Part shown: piece after piece, positions 34,619 to 45,261 of the stretch | Layout of the letters: every line of letters starts with the position of its first letter | How positions within the stretch are numbered: position 1 is the first letter of the stretch | Origin: Clonostachys chloroleuca | Taxonomy: Eukaryota; Ascomycota; Sordariomycetes; Hypocreales; Bionectriaceae | Direction of reading: 5' to 3' | Length of the DNA stretch: 64,000 nt | Assembly: GCA_037952775.1 (NCBI GenBank) | Contig: JBANAY010000001.1 | Location: 5,642,001-5,706,000, forward strand | The notes under the pieces: generated by a model | The model's input: the letters and a program-made list of their open reading frames with translations, nothing else | The model's database searches: none | What the model was told of the DNA's origin: nothing | Translations under genes and position numbers: made by a program

Positions 34619-36236
34619 TCACCAACTATCCTCTTGGCTCTCGAGGTCCTCCGAAATATCGGTGATTTGCATCAACTGGCCGGGTCCTATTAATGCACAG
34701 GCCATCATTTTCTCTCGAAGCAGCGTGAGTAACGCGGGATCTCCTGTTGTTCTCAGCGAGGTAATCAAGCTACTCAGCGCACAGAGTATCTCTCGCGGTC
34801 TGACATGGACCGACCCGACGTCTGCCAGGTTGGGGGCGCAGATGATGACGTCCGCCACCGAACTCGCTACCTCGAATAATTTGGACATCTGATTTTCGGT
34901 CAACTCTAGCAAAAACGACAGGCGCGGGTAGCAGGACGTACCATTCCGGGGCCATGTGCTTCGAGAGCACAGGAGGATAGAGTAGTTAGTTTTGCTAGTA
35001 AATCTCTCGCCACCGATATGGGGAACGAGACACTGAGGCTTTGATCATTCGGGTCGGTGGTGGCATCGACGTACGGAATCGCGGCTTTCCACAAGACAAC
35101 GCGTAGCCAAGAGTCAGTCACCACGATGTCGGCCCGTTGCACTTCATTGTCGCAGAACGGAAACGCTTGTGTCCTCCGGAGTTGTGTGCTGATGGTCCCG
35201 AGTAAGCCGTTGTGTTCTGACCTAATGTCTCGAGGGCAGACATCGTCAAATGACTGAAATAGCCTGCATAGACTACAGAAAGCTTGCCCAAGTTCCGAAT
35301 TCTGGCTGGGTCTCAATTCTGGAAGTGTCGGGCTAGGCTTGAAAGTAGATGGTATGTCATGCTGCAGGGCGTGGGCTCTGTTAGATGTCAGCGACGCGTT
35401 TCACGCGGTCAGACAGAAGTGTTGGTCGACCTATCGGTGATGAACAGGATCCACGCTATGTGAAGATGATGTTGGGCAATGTCCGGGTGCAGATCCGAGT
35501 AAAATATGTCTTGATGGATGCCCATGATGTGTGCGTACGTGATGGCTTCTCGAAGGAGAAGCGTCGACTTTGTGATGTTTCCAATGTTGGAATAGAGAAC
35601 ATGAAGGAAGAAAGATGTCAAAAGGGCATCAGTAGTCTGGTACTTGGAATAATCTAGCATAAAGCGCGTCTTCTCAGCTTCGTATATCATTGACTGATAT
35701 AAACAACCCTCATTTTCATCAACCAGGTGAAGTTGAGCCATGGTCGCGGCGCAAATAGAGGCTGCAAGGGCGTAGGCGACTTTGTCATCGGCATCACCTA
35801 AGCGGAGAAGGAGTTGGTCCTTGTCGATGACAGGCCATACAACGAACAACTGACTGTGATATATGGTCAAGTAGCGGCTGAATGATGATAGTGATATCCG
35901 ACGACCGGGTTGATGACCGATGTTGCGACGGTCAAGAGCGTTATTCTCGCTTTCGCCAGCCGGAGATGAAGTCGAGTGACCCGATAAACTTGTCAGGGTC
36001 GAGACCGGACCTCCCAAAGAACTATCTCTGGGTTGCTGTTCATTCTGCCCCTGACGCTGCGTCTGCTGGATCTCGATGATTGCCTCTTTCGTCCGTTTCC
36101 TCGGTCCTTTGGGGCCCGACTTTTTGCGAGCTCGGAGACGTGAGCATGGTAAAGACGAGGCGACACAGGCTTGGCATGGCGTTCTCCCGTTGCACTTGAT
36201 CTTTCTGACAGAACAAGAGTCGCATGCGCGAGGCAT
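34619..36236 (-). CDS. Zn2Cys6 regulator, Mal63/MalR-like, of the MAL cluster
   Basis: Exons 36236-35431, 35377-34942 and 34903-34619 give 1527 nt, 508 aa. The zinc cluster lies at the extreme N-terminus, CDSCSVRKIKCNGRTPC and then QACVASSLPC (residues 5-31). It is followed by the basic linker RKKSGPKGPRKRT, a feature shared with yeast MAL activators (KKRGPK). The middle homology region reads LTSFFLHVLYSNIGN ... HIAWILFITDR. The last intron is unusually short (38 nt, 34904-34941) and ends at the second AG of TAGAG. The gene is tail-to-tail with the maltase, 119 bp apart. Position and N-terminus suggest it activates the permease-maltase pair in response to maltose-like sugars; this is inference by analogy with the Aspergillus oryzae MAL cluster. 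Confidence 0.85.
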
Positions 36237-36573
36237 TTTGATGAGTGAGGGCGAATTAATGCTAAAGGGGATGATGGGTTTGAGTCCTCTTCATCACTGG
36301 CGACGCGAGGCATGCTCTTATTGAGGCGTTTGCCGGGAACCCCACCTCGAGGCTTTGCCGCTATTGGATGATGCACAAACTGAGGGACAACAGTGAGATT
36401 AGTGGAGAGCTAGGGAGTCGATTCACCCCCAGAAGCCGCTATTTCTATAGCATGGGCAAACTACTTTCCTCACATGGTAGAGAGCCAAATGTAAAACAGC
36501 GTGATACGTGTGTTGGTCTGAGACCCATGATATACCGACTGACCCCAAGTCCGACGCTATATTTGGATGGAGA

Positions 36574-38075
36574 TCAGAAGGGACAGCCGGACCGTTTACT
36601 TGCTCTCAGCCTCTTCAGGTCCGCCTCCATCTCCTCCTTTCCCTGGTTCGCTCTATTTACAGGACCTACGTCTTCAAAGGTATATCCCTGAGGCATGAAT
36701 TCGGCGGGCTTATTTCCAGGTACATACCCTCCGTATAGCCTTATCGCCCAGGCAACTGGACCCCACCGGTTCCAAAGAGTTGGCTTGACATAAAATGGCC
36801 AATTCCCATGCGATTGGGGGAGGAGATAACGACCTGTGGATGGATCTTGATCGCCAAGTATTTTGATTTCAAAGATGCGGGGGAGCATCAAATGTCGAAT
36901 AACGAATCGCCGTGCAACAAGAGCACCGTGTGTCACGGCAACCGCAGTAATGCTAGGTTCCGGGAGCCTATTAACATGTCAGTTTGTAGCCACAACTTGG
37001 AAGCGCATCATAGTCTTACTTGAACGCCTCCAGAATACGAGTGTTGATAAGGGACAGTACACATTCCGTCACAAAGGGCTTAGCAAACCACGGGATCCAG
37101 TATGTAATGATGGGCAAAAGTGCATGGGCCGGCTTTGGGCTAAGGGAATTAGGCCTCATCTTAGCAACTTCATACGCTTTGGCCCAGGCTGTTAGCTCAT
37201 CTGCAAATTGGATTCCATCCTTCCACCCGTTCTCTGCACCTGGGAGTGAGCCGTGGTAGTTGATGCCCATTGCATCACCAATGCTTTTCCAGAAGACTCC
37301 AAGGGCACAATATTCCATATCGTTGAAGGGTCGCCAGTCGTACCGCTCAGCAAATCGAGCTGGCTCAATGACAAAGACCGATAGGGTATATAGGAGGTCA
37401 TCATTAGAGATCTGCCCGCTTGCAATATATTTGGAGTGAAGAAAGTTCATTCGTGCAATTGCTTTGACTGTTCGCTCGGCGGAAGGATCCCAGGCCATGA
37501 ACTCGTTGATGATGACCGCAGTGTCCTCGTACCTAATTTTGAACGATCAGATATCCATCTAGGCATGCGCTTCCTCCATATATAGTTCTCACCTTTTGGG
37601 GCTGTTCTTAGGATCAGCCAAGTTCCGCGTGGCCACGAGTAACTTGCTAATTGATTCAACGCCATATGTCTTGAGGCTCCATAGTCAGTAGTCATTCATT
37701 CCCCACGATCTATGAAAGAGATTTAAATACCTTAAATAACCCAAACTGCAGGCTGAGAAATTGCAATTGTGGCATCTCAAGGGTGGCAAGATATTTGAGA
37801 ATAAGCTGAGCCTCCGCCGTGGTCATTCGAGCCAAGCTGGCCCGATCGGTGAACTTGAATTTTCTCTTGGCTGCATTCTCACGGCGGAACCTCAAGGCAC
37901 GGACGAGAAGTAGGTAGCCAAGAATGATGGCGGCAGCGCCCTTCTTTGATTTCCAGGTGAAGTTGATAAGACTGGCAAAGGCAGACTGTGGGATGCCAAG
38001 TGTGTCTGTCATGCGATTGATTTGCTCAAAGGCTGTGCCCAGCGATGACGATATGGTGCGGTTCATAGCTTCCAT
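36574..38075 (-). CDS. MpaB-like / rubber-oxygenase family (DUF2236) oxygenase
   Basis: Four exons: 38075-37731, 37669-37593, 37532-37020, 36967-36574. They sum to 1329 nt, 442 aa, close to MpaB-type proteins. An N-terminal membrane helix (KGAAAIILGYLLLVRALRFR, ~residues 35-54) precedes the conserved core: YEDTAVIINEFMAWDP, RMNFLHSKYIASGQISNDDL, YTLSVFVIEPARFAERYDWR and WKSIGDAMGI. In this family the His of MNFLHSKY-type segments and others are thought to coordinate heme. MpaB of mycophenolate biosynthesis cleaves a prenyl side chain at the ER membrane, but homologues are widespread and mostly uncharacterised. It lies next to the MAL cluster without an obvious link to sugar metabolism. The chain ends SKRSGCPF. 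Confidence 0.8.
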
Positions 38076-39295
38076 GGTGTTGAGACTACTATGCTTTGGC
38101 CACGGTGGAGATGGGTTGGTCAAATTACTCAAAGATTCAACTGTTGAAAGAGACTGAAAATGCGCTGAATATATGTTGGTTTTACCCATGGTACTGTACA
38201 TATGTATTCTCATCACCTGATTCACCTCTTATTGGTAATATTCACACTACAAGACGAAGATGTCACTGTTGGTTGTCACTGAGTGCGGAGGGAGGGAGCT
38301 GACTCGCAGCCAAGAGCTGTCTCAAAATAGCTACCTTACTTATTATGCCATCTTGGCAGATTTAGCAATTGCGGCTCCTTTCTCCGCATCTTGTACGACC
38401 GAGGTTAAATTCAACGAGAATGATGCGCACAGTGTTCCGCCATACTCATCAGTGCACAACACTTACCATTGGTAATCCGAACGAGAGTGAGAGAGTTTTC
38501 GTGAGTGTTCTAGCAGAATCTACCCCCCAAAGAACACAAAACAGATAAAGCTACAGTTCATCTCAATAGGACCGAACGAGATCACCATGTGTCAATTAGT
38601 TGAGTTATGGTTGGTTGTACGTTCCCTTGCCCTCCAGTTTACCCTTGGAATTTGTCTACCAGTCTACCCCTGGAAGTTGTCCCAACGATCAGCCAACCAT
38701 TTGGGTGGAATTTCCAATGGAGGGCACCTTCAACTACAGACTGACTTCACTCGGTAAGATCTTCATAATTCTGTACCAATTATAGTAAGAATTATCCCCA
38801 GACTCATCAAATTAGCCCACAAGCTAGCCTAGTAGACACGATGAAACCCTGGTCCTCACTGACTCGCCTCCCCCGCACCGTCTCTCAAGCTGAGTCGCCT
38901 CGGGGTCTCGGGGTTTACTCCATAACGAAGTCTGCCGAGGCTTGAATTTCCCCGCGCCAAGCAAACTTGCCAAACTGGCAAATTGATCGATTATCCCCGG
39001 AGTTTGCCTAGAATACCATCCATCCAAACCACCTGGCCTCCTTCCTCCGAAACATGACAAGATATATCTTGTTGAGCCTGTTTCAAGATCCGTTCGTATT
39101 GAAACGGCTTCTCTAGTTTTGTCAATGTCAAAGCTATGCAGTCAATACTGTTTTCATTGGACTACCAATTTTTCACCCTAGATAACACACAAAAGACTAA
39201 ACACTTGCTCCAAACACCTGCCAATATCCCAAGATACTACCCACATAGCGTGACATGGGGAAAATACATTATGTCATAGTCCATCCCACCAACAG
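38076..39295. other. Intergenic region, no gene seen
   Basis: About 1.2 kb between the MpaB-like gene start and the bZIP gene end; only short unsupported frames. Confidence 0.5.
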
Positions 39296-40672
39296 CTACA
39301 AGGGCAGTAGATGCTCTTCTCGAAGCCTCCATATCGGGTCCATCCCTTTGACAAGTTCTGGATACTGTATCCAGAATCTATCTAGGATTCCCCAGCCCTC
39401 GCGAGTCATGAATTGCTTGTAGAATTTCGGGTCTATCTGCAGGTCTCCGCCGTTCTCTCGAGTGATGAAATTATTGTTATTGAACCCTCCACGTAGACGA
39501 AGAGTAATCAAGAATAAGCCTACTACTTCATCAACATCGTATTCGTTGGCGTTGGTAATCAGCCTATCTCGAAGCTGAGGGTGTTGAAGAAGGTCGATAC
39601 ACCACGGGTGTGGTACTGCCAGCTGGCGTGCCGTTGGGCGGAAGTGCTTTGGGAGGTACTGAAATGTCTTTTCCGAGGGCCAAATAATCCACTGCAAGCA
39701 AGGAAAGGCGTCAGTAAACCGTTGATTCTTTCCGAGTGGATCCGATGATAGATAGCCATAGCCTACAGGGAAGACTCACTCTACAATATAGATACAGTGC
39801 CCAACTTATCGCGAACTTTTCTGGGGGAGTAGAGCTTCCTTCGCCACTTCGGTAGAGATCAAATTCGCCAATACGTTCTGGGACGAGCCACCGTAGAGGA
39901 TATCGATCACGGCAGGCTGCGGAGGACACATGGATTCTGAGTTTGGATCCGCTCGCATCGTCTGGATAAACGGCAGTAATTTGTCCCCTCTCACCCATGA
40001 TCGCTCTTTATTTTCAAGTGACCAGCTATGGAGAGGTATTCGAGACCATTCAGGCACGCCCAAAACTTTCTCAAATACATCGAATGGAACGGATTCGAAA
40101 CTCGACGTAGAATGAGAGCTCTTAGTACGTGGTGATTCCATGGAAAGAATGGATAGAGAGTCCTGCCCGCTGACATCGTCCATGTCTTCAATCGCTCCAT
40201 CCAAAAGCACCGAGTAGCGCCTGAATCCAGAGGCTTGCGACATGGAGGCCAGGGTAACCCCAGAATCGGTAGACGTAGGGCCATCTTCCCCCAACGCGAC
40301 TGTTTGCTTCGTGCATATTTGTGTCTCGTCGTCCTGGATATCGCAATGATGGTGGCTACCACAACAACTATAGCAAGGGCCTGGTGGACGAGCGGCCCAA
40401 GGATCATGATTCGAGGCCGTTGGCGATGAAGATTTGGCAAGCTCGTCCTCCAGTCGTCGTATCTTCTCCTCGAGGCTAACTGTATACTCGCGCTCACGTT
40501 GACGTTTCCTGCGTTGGCTGACTTTATCGCGCTCACGCTTCTTCCTTAGAGCGTCCGAAGGCGGTGGCCGAACAGCTTGGCTGCCCAATTGTGAGGCGAC
40601 AACACCCTCGCCATTGCTCGGACTTAACGAAGCCCCAGGGCTAGGCGTCACAGGAGACGGAGGAAGCGACAT
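39296..40672 (-). CDS. bZIP transcription factor with DUF3425 domain, one frame break
   Basis: Exon 1 (40672-39780) encodes a Pro/Ser-rich start and a basic region, LRKKRERDKVSQRRKRQRER, at ~residues 42-61 with a short zipper-like helix (VSLEEKIRRLEDELA). Exon 2 (39691-39296) holds the C-terminal DUF3425 part: WIIWPSEKTFQYLPKHFRPT, VPHPWCIDLLQHPQLRDRLI. Before the 88-nt intron the frame shifts at the five-G run 39823-39827. VLANLISTEVAKEALLP is in one frame and PEKFAISWALYLYCR in the next. Restoring one base makes exon 1 894 nt, phase 0, and the protein 429 aa. Without it the chain ends early at ...LLPQKSSR, losing DUF3425. DUF3425 bZIPs are common in Aspergillus; targets unknown. Confidence 0.8.
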
Positions 40673-41877
40673 GTGGACCTCGGATGGGGGTCTTCACAGT
40701 TGAGAAGTCGAGACAGTCTTATTGCGTCCTGTGGCTGGACTCATTCATCTAGTGTTCGTAGTGACGTCCTCTTGTTTCTTTGATCCGTCGGTCGAAGAGT
40801 TGACGCGCTGCCACCAGTGATATCTATGGGAACAAAACATGAACTCAATGAAAGTCCATTTAAAACGGCAAGATGACACCACAGTCTCCGATCGAACCGA
40901 ATGGAAACTTTGCTATCCGCGTCTGGAAAACATGAGATGATGGCATGAGATGGTTTGCATGCTTCCCCGCAAATTCCTCGGTCCAGCAACTCCAGCCCCT
41001 GTCCCCTGACCTCTAGCCCTCATTTTGAGATGAGCGCAAGCATTATGAGCGACTAAACAGTCGGGAGGTTGCGGGGAATGTAACCCCACAGGCATGAAGC
41101 AGCACGTGGTCCCCGCACAATTATCACGCGTGGCTTTACCGTAATTCCTCGTTAAATGTTTCTTGACACAAGGCTGAGAAGCATCATCGGCCCGTATTTT
41201 TGGGGACTTCTCTGTTACTGACTTTAGCTAATATGGAGGCACACGTAGTTCGATGAATGGACACCTCTTCGCTACGGGATAATGTTGGTATTTCGGTATA
41301 CCTCGAAATCTTGGGGAAATTAGAATGTATTTCTTGTTTCCGAGTTTTGGTAAAAGCCTTTGATTTCTAAATTCACTGTGGCTGAACCAATATATTCCAG
41401 CCCTAGCCTCCTCTCTTTATTTAAGGTGCCCGATGGTTGGACAACTTCCCCCATCAGCTAGCTACCTTTGCTTCTTTTCGATGACTTAGCAACAATTAAG
41501 ATGCACAAACATATTTAGTTGGTCTGAAAGCGTTGTCTGATGGCATTTTGATATAAGTATGTTGTGCCATTGATAATTAGTGTCGATCGAGCGGAACACA
41601 GGCTTAGCCGAAAAAAAGACCTCTTCGTCCATGTCTCAACCAAACCCAAGTAGTAGTTTTTTTTGTCCATGGTTACTTTAGCTTCTTTAAGTGACAAGAA
41701 CTTGAAGTATCCTGAACCTCAAAAGTATGAAATTTCGTTTGTTTATCTCGTTCTATCCGATGATCTTGGGAGGGAAAAATTAGTCTCTATATAGCTACTC
41801 CCATGCTTTTGGCTAGGTGCTAATGATCTATTCGGTTTATATCTGCTTAAATTTGCTTCGACATGGAAAGACGAAAT
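40673..41877. other. Intergenic region, no gene seen
   Basis: About 1.2 kb between the bZIP start and the end of the FAD-protein gene. Contains an AT-rich stretch and short frames only. Confidence 0.5.
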
Positions 41878-43318
41878 TCAAGACTTGCTCACCCATTCTG
41901 GGACCACACGCTTCAGGAATCGCATAAACTTCCAAAACCCAACTGCGCTCTCCACGTTGCCAGCAGGGTCTGTCACCACTTCCGGGAAGGCGATGCCAGC
42001 CCCGAATAGATTGGGCACATGCACCTTGCCTTTCTCGCCGGAGTGGTCTATCTGACGAAAGCGCCCAGTCAGGGATCATCGTGCTCAATAGTGAGATGTC
42101 GAGGGGTGAACTCTGACTTCTCCTTGACCATTAACCGTGGCAGGGTATTCCTTTTATACCCAATAGCCTGGACGACATGTGTGCAGCCAGGCAGCTCGGC
42201 CTTGTAAATGGACTCTTCAGCACCATTCTCGCCGCCCGTCAAAAATTTAGTGACAACTCTGGAGACGGGGCTTTTCTCGAAGACCTCCTGCTCTAGGGAG
42301 TCACGAGCCCACTGCGCGGCATCGCCCTTCAAGCCAGTGTTGTCATACAATATCCACCCGTCCTTTTGCTCAGCATATCGGAGCGAGTTATGGCGGGTAA
42401 ACCACTTCACGCGAAGGTTAGGGTGGGAGCCAGAGGAGACCATTTTGTACAAGTTCATCAGAACCAGGATGGCAGAATGGGAGGCACCAACAACACCGAC
42501 GGTTGCCGGCGAGGATGGATCAATTGTCTGGGATAGGAGAGAGGGTTTCAGGGCAGTGTCTAGATGAAGGGGAGTGAGGGCCGTGCTCGGAGTGCTGTCA
42601 GACAATTGCTTTAGGATAGGCAGAGGCGAGGTGATTGGACTGGATCCTGTGCACAAAACGAGGCGGTCGGTGGTGAAGACCCTCCCATCGTCTAGACTCA
42701 CTGTCCAAGTATTGGTTTGCTACGGTTTCCTTTTTGTTAGCTCACTGAAAGTGGGTTCAATCAATCGATACCATGGTTATATCAAATCACATACCTCGTC
42801 AAGCACGGCTTTTTCGACCTCGCCACGATGCTGCTCCACTTGGGTAGGGTAATGCTCTCGAATTCCTTCAGTAAGCATCAAGCAGAGATCAGCAGCATGC
42901 CCCAGCTCACAACCCTTGTCCTGAGCGAGCTTCTGCAGCACAGTCGCAGCATTGGGCGCCGGGGTCTTCTCAAGAATCTGCCGGAAGGGAGCAACGGCAT
43001 CGGCGAACTGGAGGAACAGGGCGACTTTCGTGTTGCTGGGCACCTCCCGGTACTTGGCGCCGACCCGGCCGGCAGCAAAGTGAGGATCAACCCAGAGCTG
43101 GGGTAGCTTGCCAGGGAGGCTATCGAGAAGGTTGCCGACAGCCGCGAGGCCCCCGGTCCGCCGCCGACCACGATGGACTCAACCGTGGTTGTCTTGGCTG
43201 CATTGAAGAGCCAGCACCGGCGCTCGCACGAGTTGCTGCCGCTGCCAAGTATCCGGACCGCCCTGAAGGCCAGGGGAGAGCGGCTGGTGGAGACTCGACC
43301 TATGGAAGTCGGCCGCAT
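41878..43318 (-). CDS. FAD-dependent oxidoreductase/monooxygenase-like, two frame breaks
   Basis: Exons 43318-42795 and 42719-41878 around a 75-nt intron. The N-terminal FAD motif is split by a frame break at the five-C run 43150-43154. [11 protein letters not shown] lies in one frame and [20 protein letters not shown] in the next. The NAD(P)-binding block [18 protein letters not shown] is intact. A second break at 42072-42074 separates [12 protein letters not shown] from [20 protein letters not shown]. With one base restored at each site the exons are 525 and 843 nt and the protein 455 aa. The final block [20 protein letters not shown] is a typical FAD-oxidoreductase ending. It resembles flavin monooxygenase or ornithine-hydroxylase-like proteins; substrate unknown. 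The start (ATG 43318) is uncertain. Confidence 0.72.
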
Positions 43319-44251
43319 GGTCACCAATGGCGAGATGCAGTCCTAGTTGGGGGTATTGAGGAGGCTTGGCAGGGTAGCATTGAGCATACTGTGGGATCAA
43401 TCACGCAATTTCATCCCTGGAGTTTCGAGCTGGCTTCTGGCATGAGTAATTCGTGCTTAGGTAAGCGAACATGAAGTCTGGGGTCTTCTGCACGTGACAC
43501 ACTTTAATAGCTCACCAACTAATGGATTACGCGTGTAATATGCCTACATTTAACATATGCAGATGTGGTTTTGGAAAGTTAGAAGAATTGTTGATGGAAG
43601 CTACGGATTCGCTGTGACCTGTATGAAAGGGCGTTTGAATCAGTTATCATTATGCTTGTAGCAGCCGAAACACCAATCTTTGCTACAAGCAGAGTGTCAC
43701 ATGTGTTATGAGAGTTTTCTTTGACTTCTAGTTGCGAGGGTTTCTTAAGTATAGCACTGACTAGCGAATTAAATAGGGCATTCGCGTTGGGAAAAAATGA
43801 GGGACGGTTATCGGAAGCGTGTATTCTATTCGATTGTGTCTATAGGGTAGCTCAAAAAAAACTACGATGAGGAGAACTGGGGGCATATTTCAATACTCCT
43901 TCGGTGATTTGGCTCGTCTAAAAACATCCATCTATTTTGCAGTCATGTCGAACTCATCTAGATTCTTTCTGAATCGAGGTGCGATGGGACATGGAACTAT
44001 ATAGTACTTGGGACCATGACTTGAACCGGAGACTGCAAATTAAAGAGACGGCCAGGTCTATATTCATCTCACGGGGATACGCTATTTCTACATACACACT
44101 AGATACATACTACAACATGAAGTGAACTCCGAAAATAACCGAACCAGAGGAATGGCTGACGTTATGATATCTAAGTCGCCCCGTCCCGGTCGGGACACGC
44201 CAAGCCATCTGTATCGTCGACATCTATGAGGCCTCTGCTACTCCAAACGTT
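43319..44251. other. Intergenic region, no gene seen
   Basis: About 0.9 kb between the FAD-protein start and the GNAT gene end. AT-rich, no recognisable gene. Confidence 0.5.
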
Positions 44252-44814
44252 TTAGGTTTTGTCCCAAGGCTGAGCCGGAATAGACGAGTCAGTCCAATTC
44301 CATTCCCGTGTAGAAGGGTTTTTGCACAATCTCGACATGTGAGTTGTCCGCCAAACCGGATCTTTCTCGACATCGAGCAACGTGAACCCCTGCCTTTCCC
44401 AGAACTGAACAGCCCCAGGTAGAAAAGGATGCGTGTGGAGGTAAAACCGTTCGATGCCTGATTTCTGAGCCTGCTGCGCCAGCTGGCTGAACAACATGGA
44501 CGCGAGGCCCCCCGGCGCCACATGGGGCTGACATATAAGCGAACGACCTCGACGATGCGCTCCTGGCCGAGATTGAGGTGCGGGAACCGATTATCGTACG
44601 CCAGATAGGCAATGGTCGCAACCAGCTGACCATCTGAATGTGCAGTCAAGAAGAAACCATCTGGGTGGTTGAGATAAGTTTGCTGGAAATTGACGAGATC
44701 GGGGAGCGGAATGCGTGGATCAAGCATGGGGAACATCTTGGTCCGCCCCGCCATGACAAAACTGGCAATGGCTGGGATCTGGTCCGTTGTAGCGGGACTG
44801 ATAGTGATGGCCAT
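44252..44814 (-). CDS. GNAT N-acetyltransferase, one frame break
   Basis: Intronless. The start ATG at 44814 gives MAITISPATTDQIPAIASFV; an upstream extension would need a GTG. The acetyl-CoA-binding region, which should read EVVRLYVSPMWRRG followed by GLASMLFSQLAQQAQKSGIE, is interrupted at the six-C run 44508-44513. One restored base joins the two parts and yields 187 aa ending IPAQPWDKT at 44252. As written, the frame continues into unrelated sequence after RRG and the acetyl-CoA loop (R/Q-x-x-G-x-G/A) is destroyed. GNAT enzymes acetylate amines on small molecules or proteins; substrate unknown. Confidence 0.78.
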
Positions 44815-45261
44815 GGGCGACTGTGTTGAGGTAATCACGAGATAAATGTGTTGTCTGGAAGAGAGCTCAACTAGTTAGTTGCTTGAGAGTTAAGCTAAAC
44901 GAGCAGATTTTTGACTTTCTTATCTGCCGCCGAGACTCGGATCTTCATCCTAAGAGAGTAAGAGTATTTAGTAAACCCCACACAACCGCCCTTCAAAAGC
45001 TCTTTCTCTTTACCTACCCTGCAATTACCGATTTCTGCCGAAGGGAGAATAATTCTGTTTGAGTGTTAGACAGTGAAGAGAGAGGCTCAATAATCTACAA
45101 TCGTTTTCATTTTCCTTCCTCTTTCCGTCTCTCTGATCCGGGTAGGTAGACTTGATGGGCAATACCAGTGTGGCATGGTGAGATCAGGTTATTAATATTA
45201 TTTCATTGACTATATAGCATCATACATGAAAGACGTAAAACCAGTTAGTAGCGCAGTCTAT

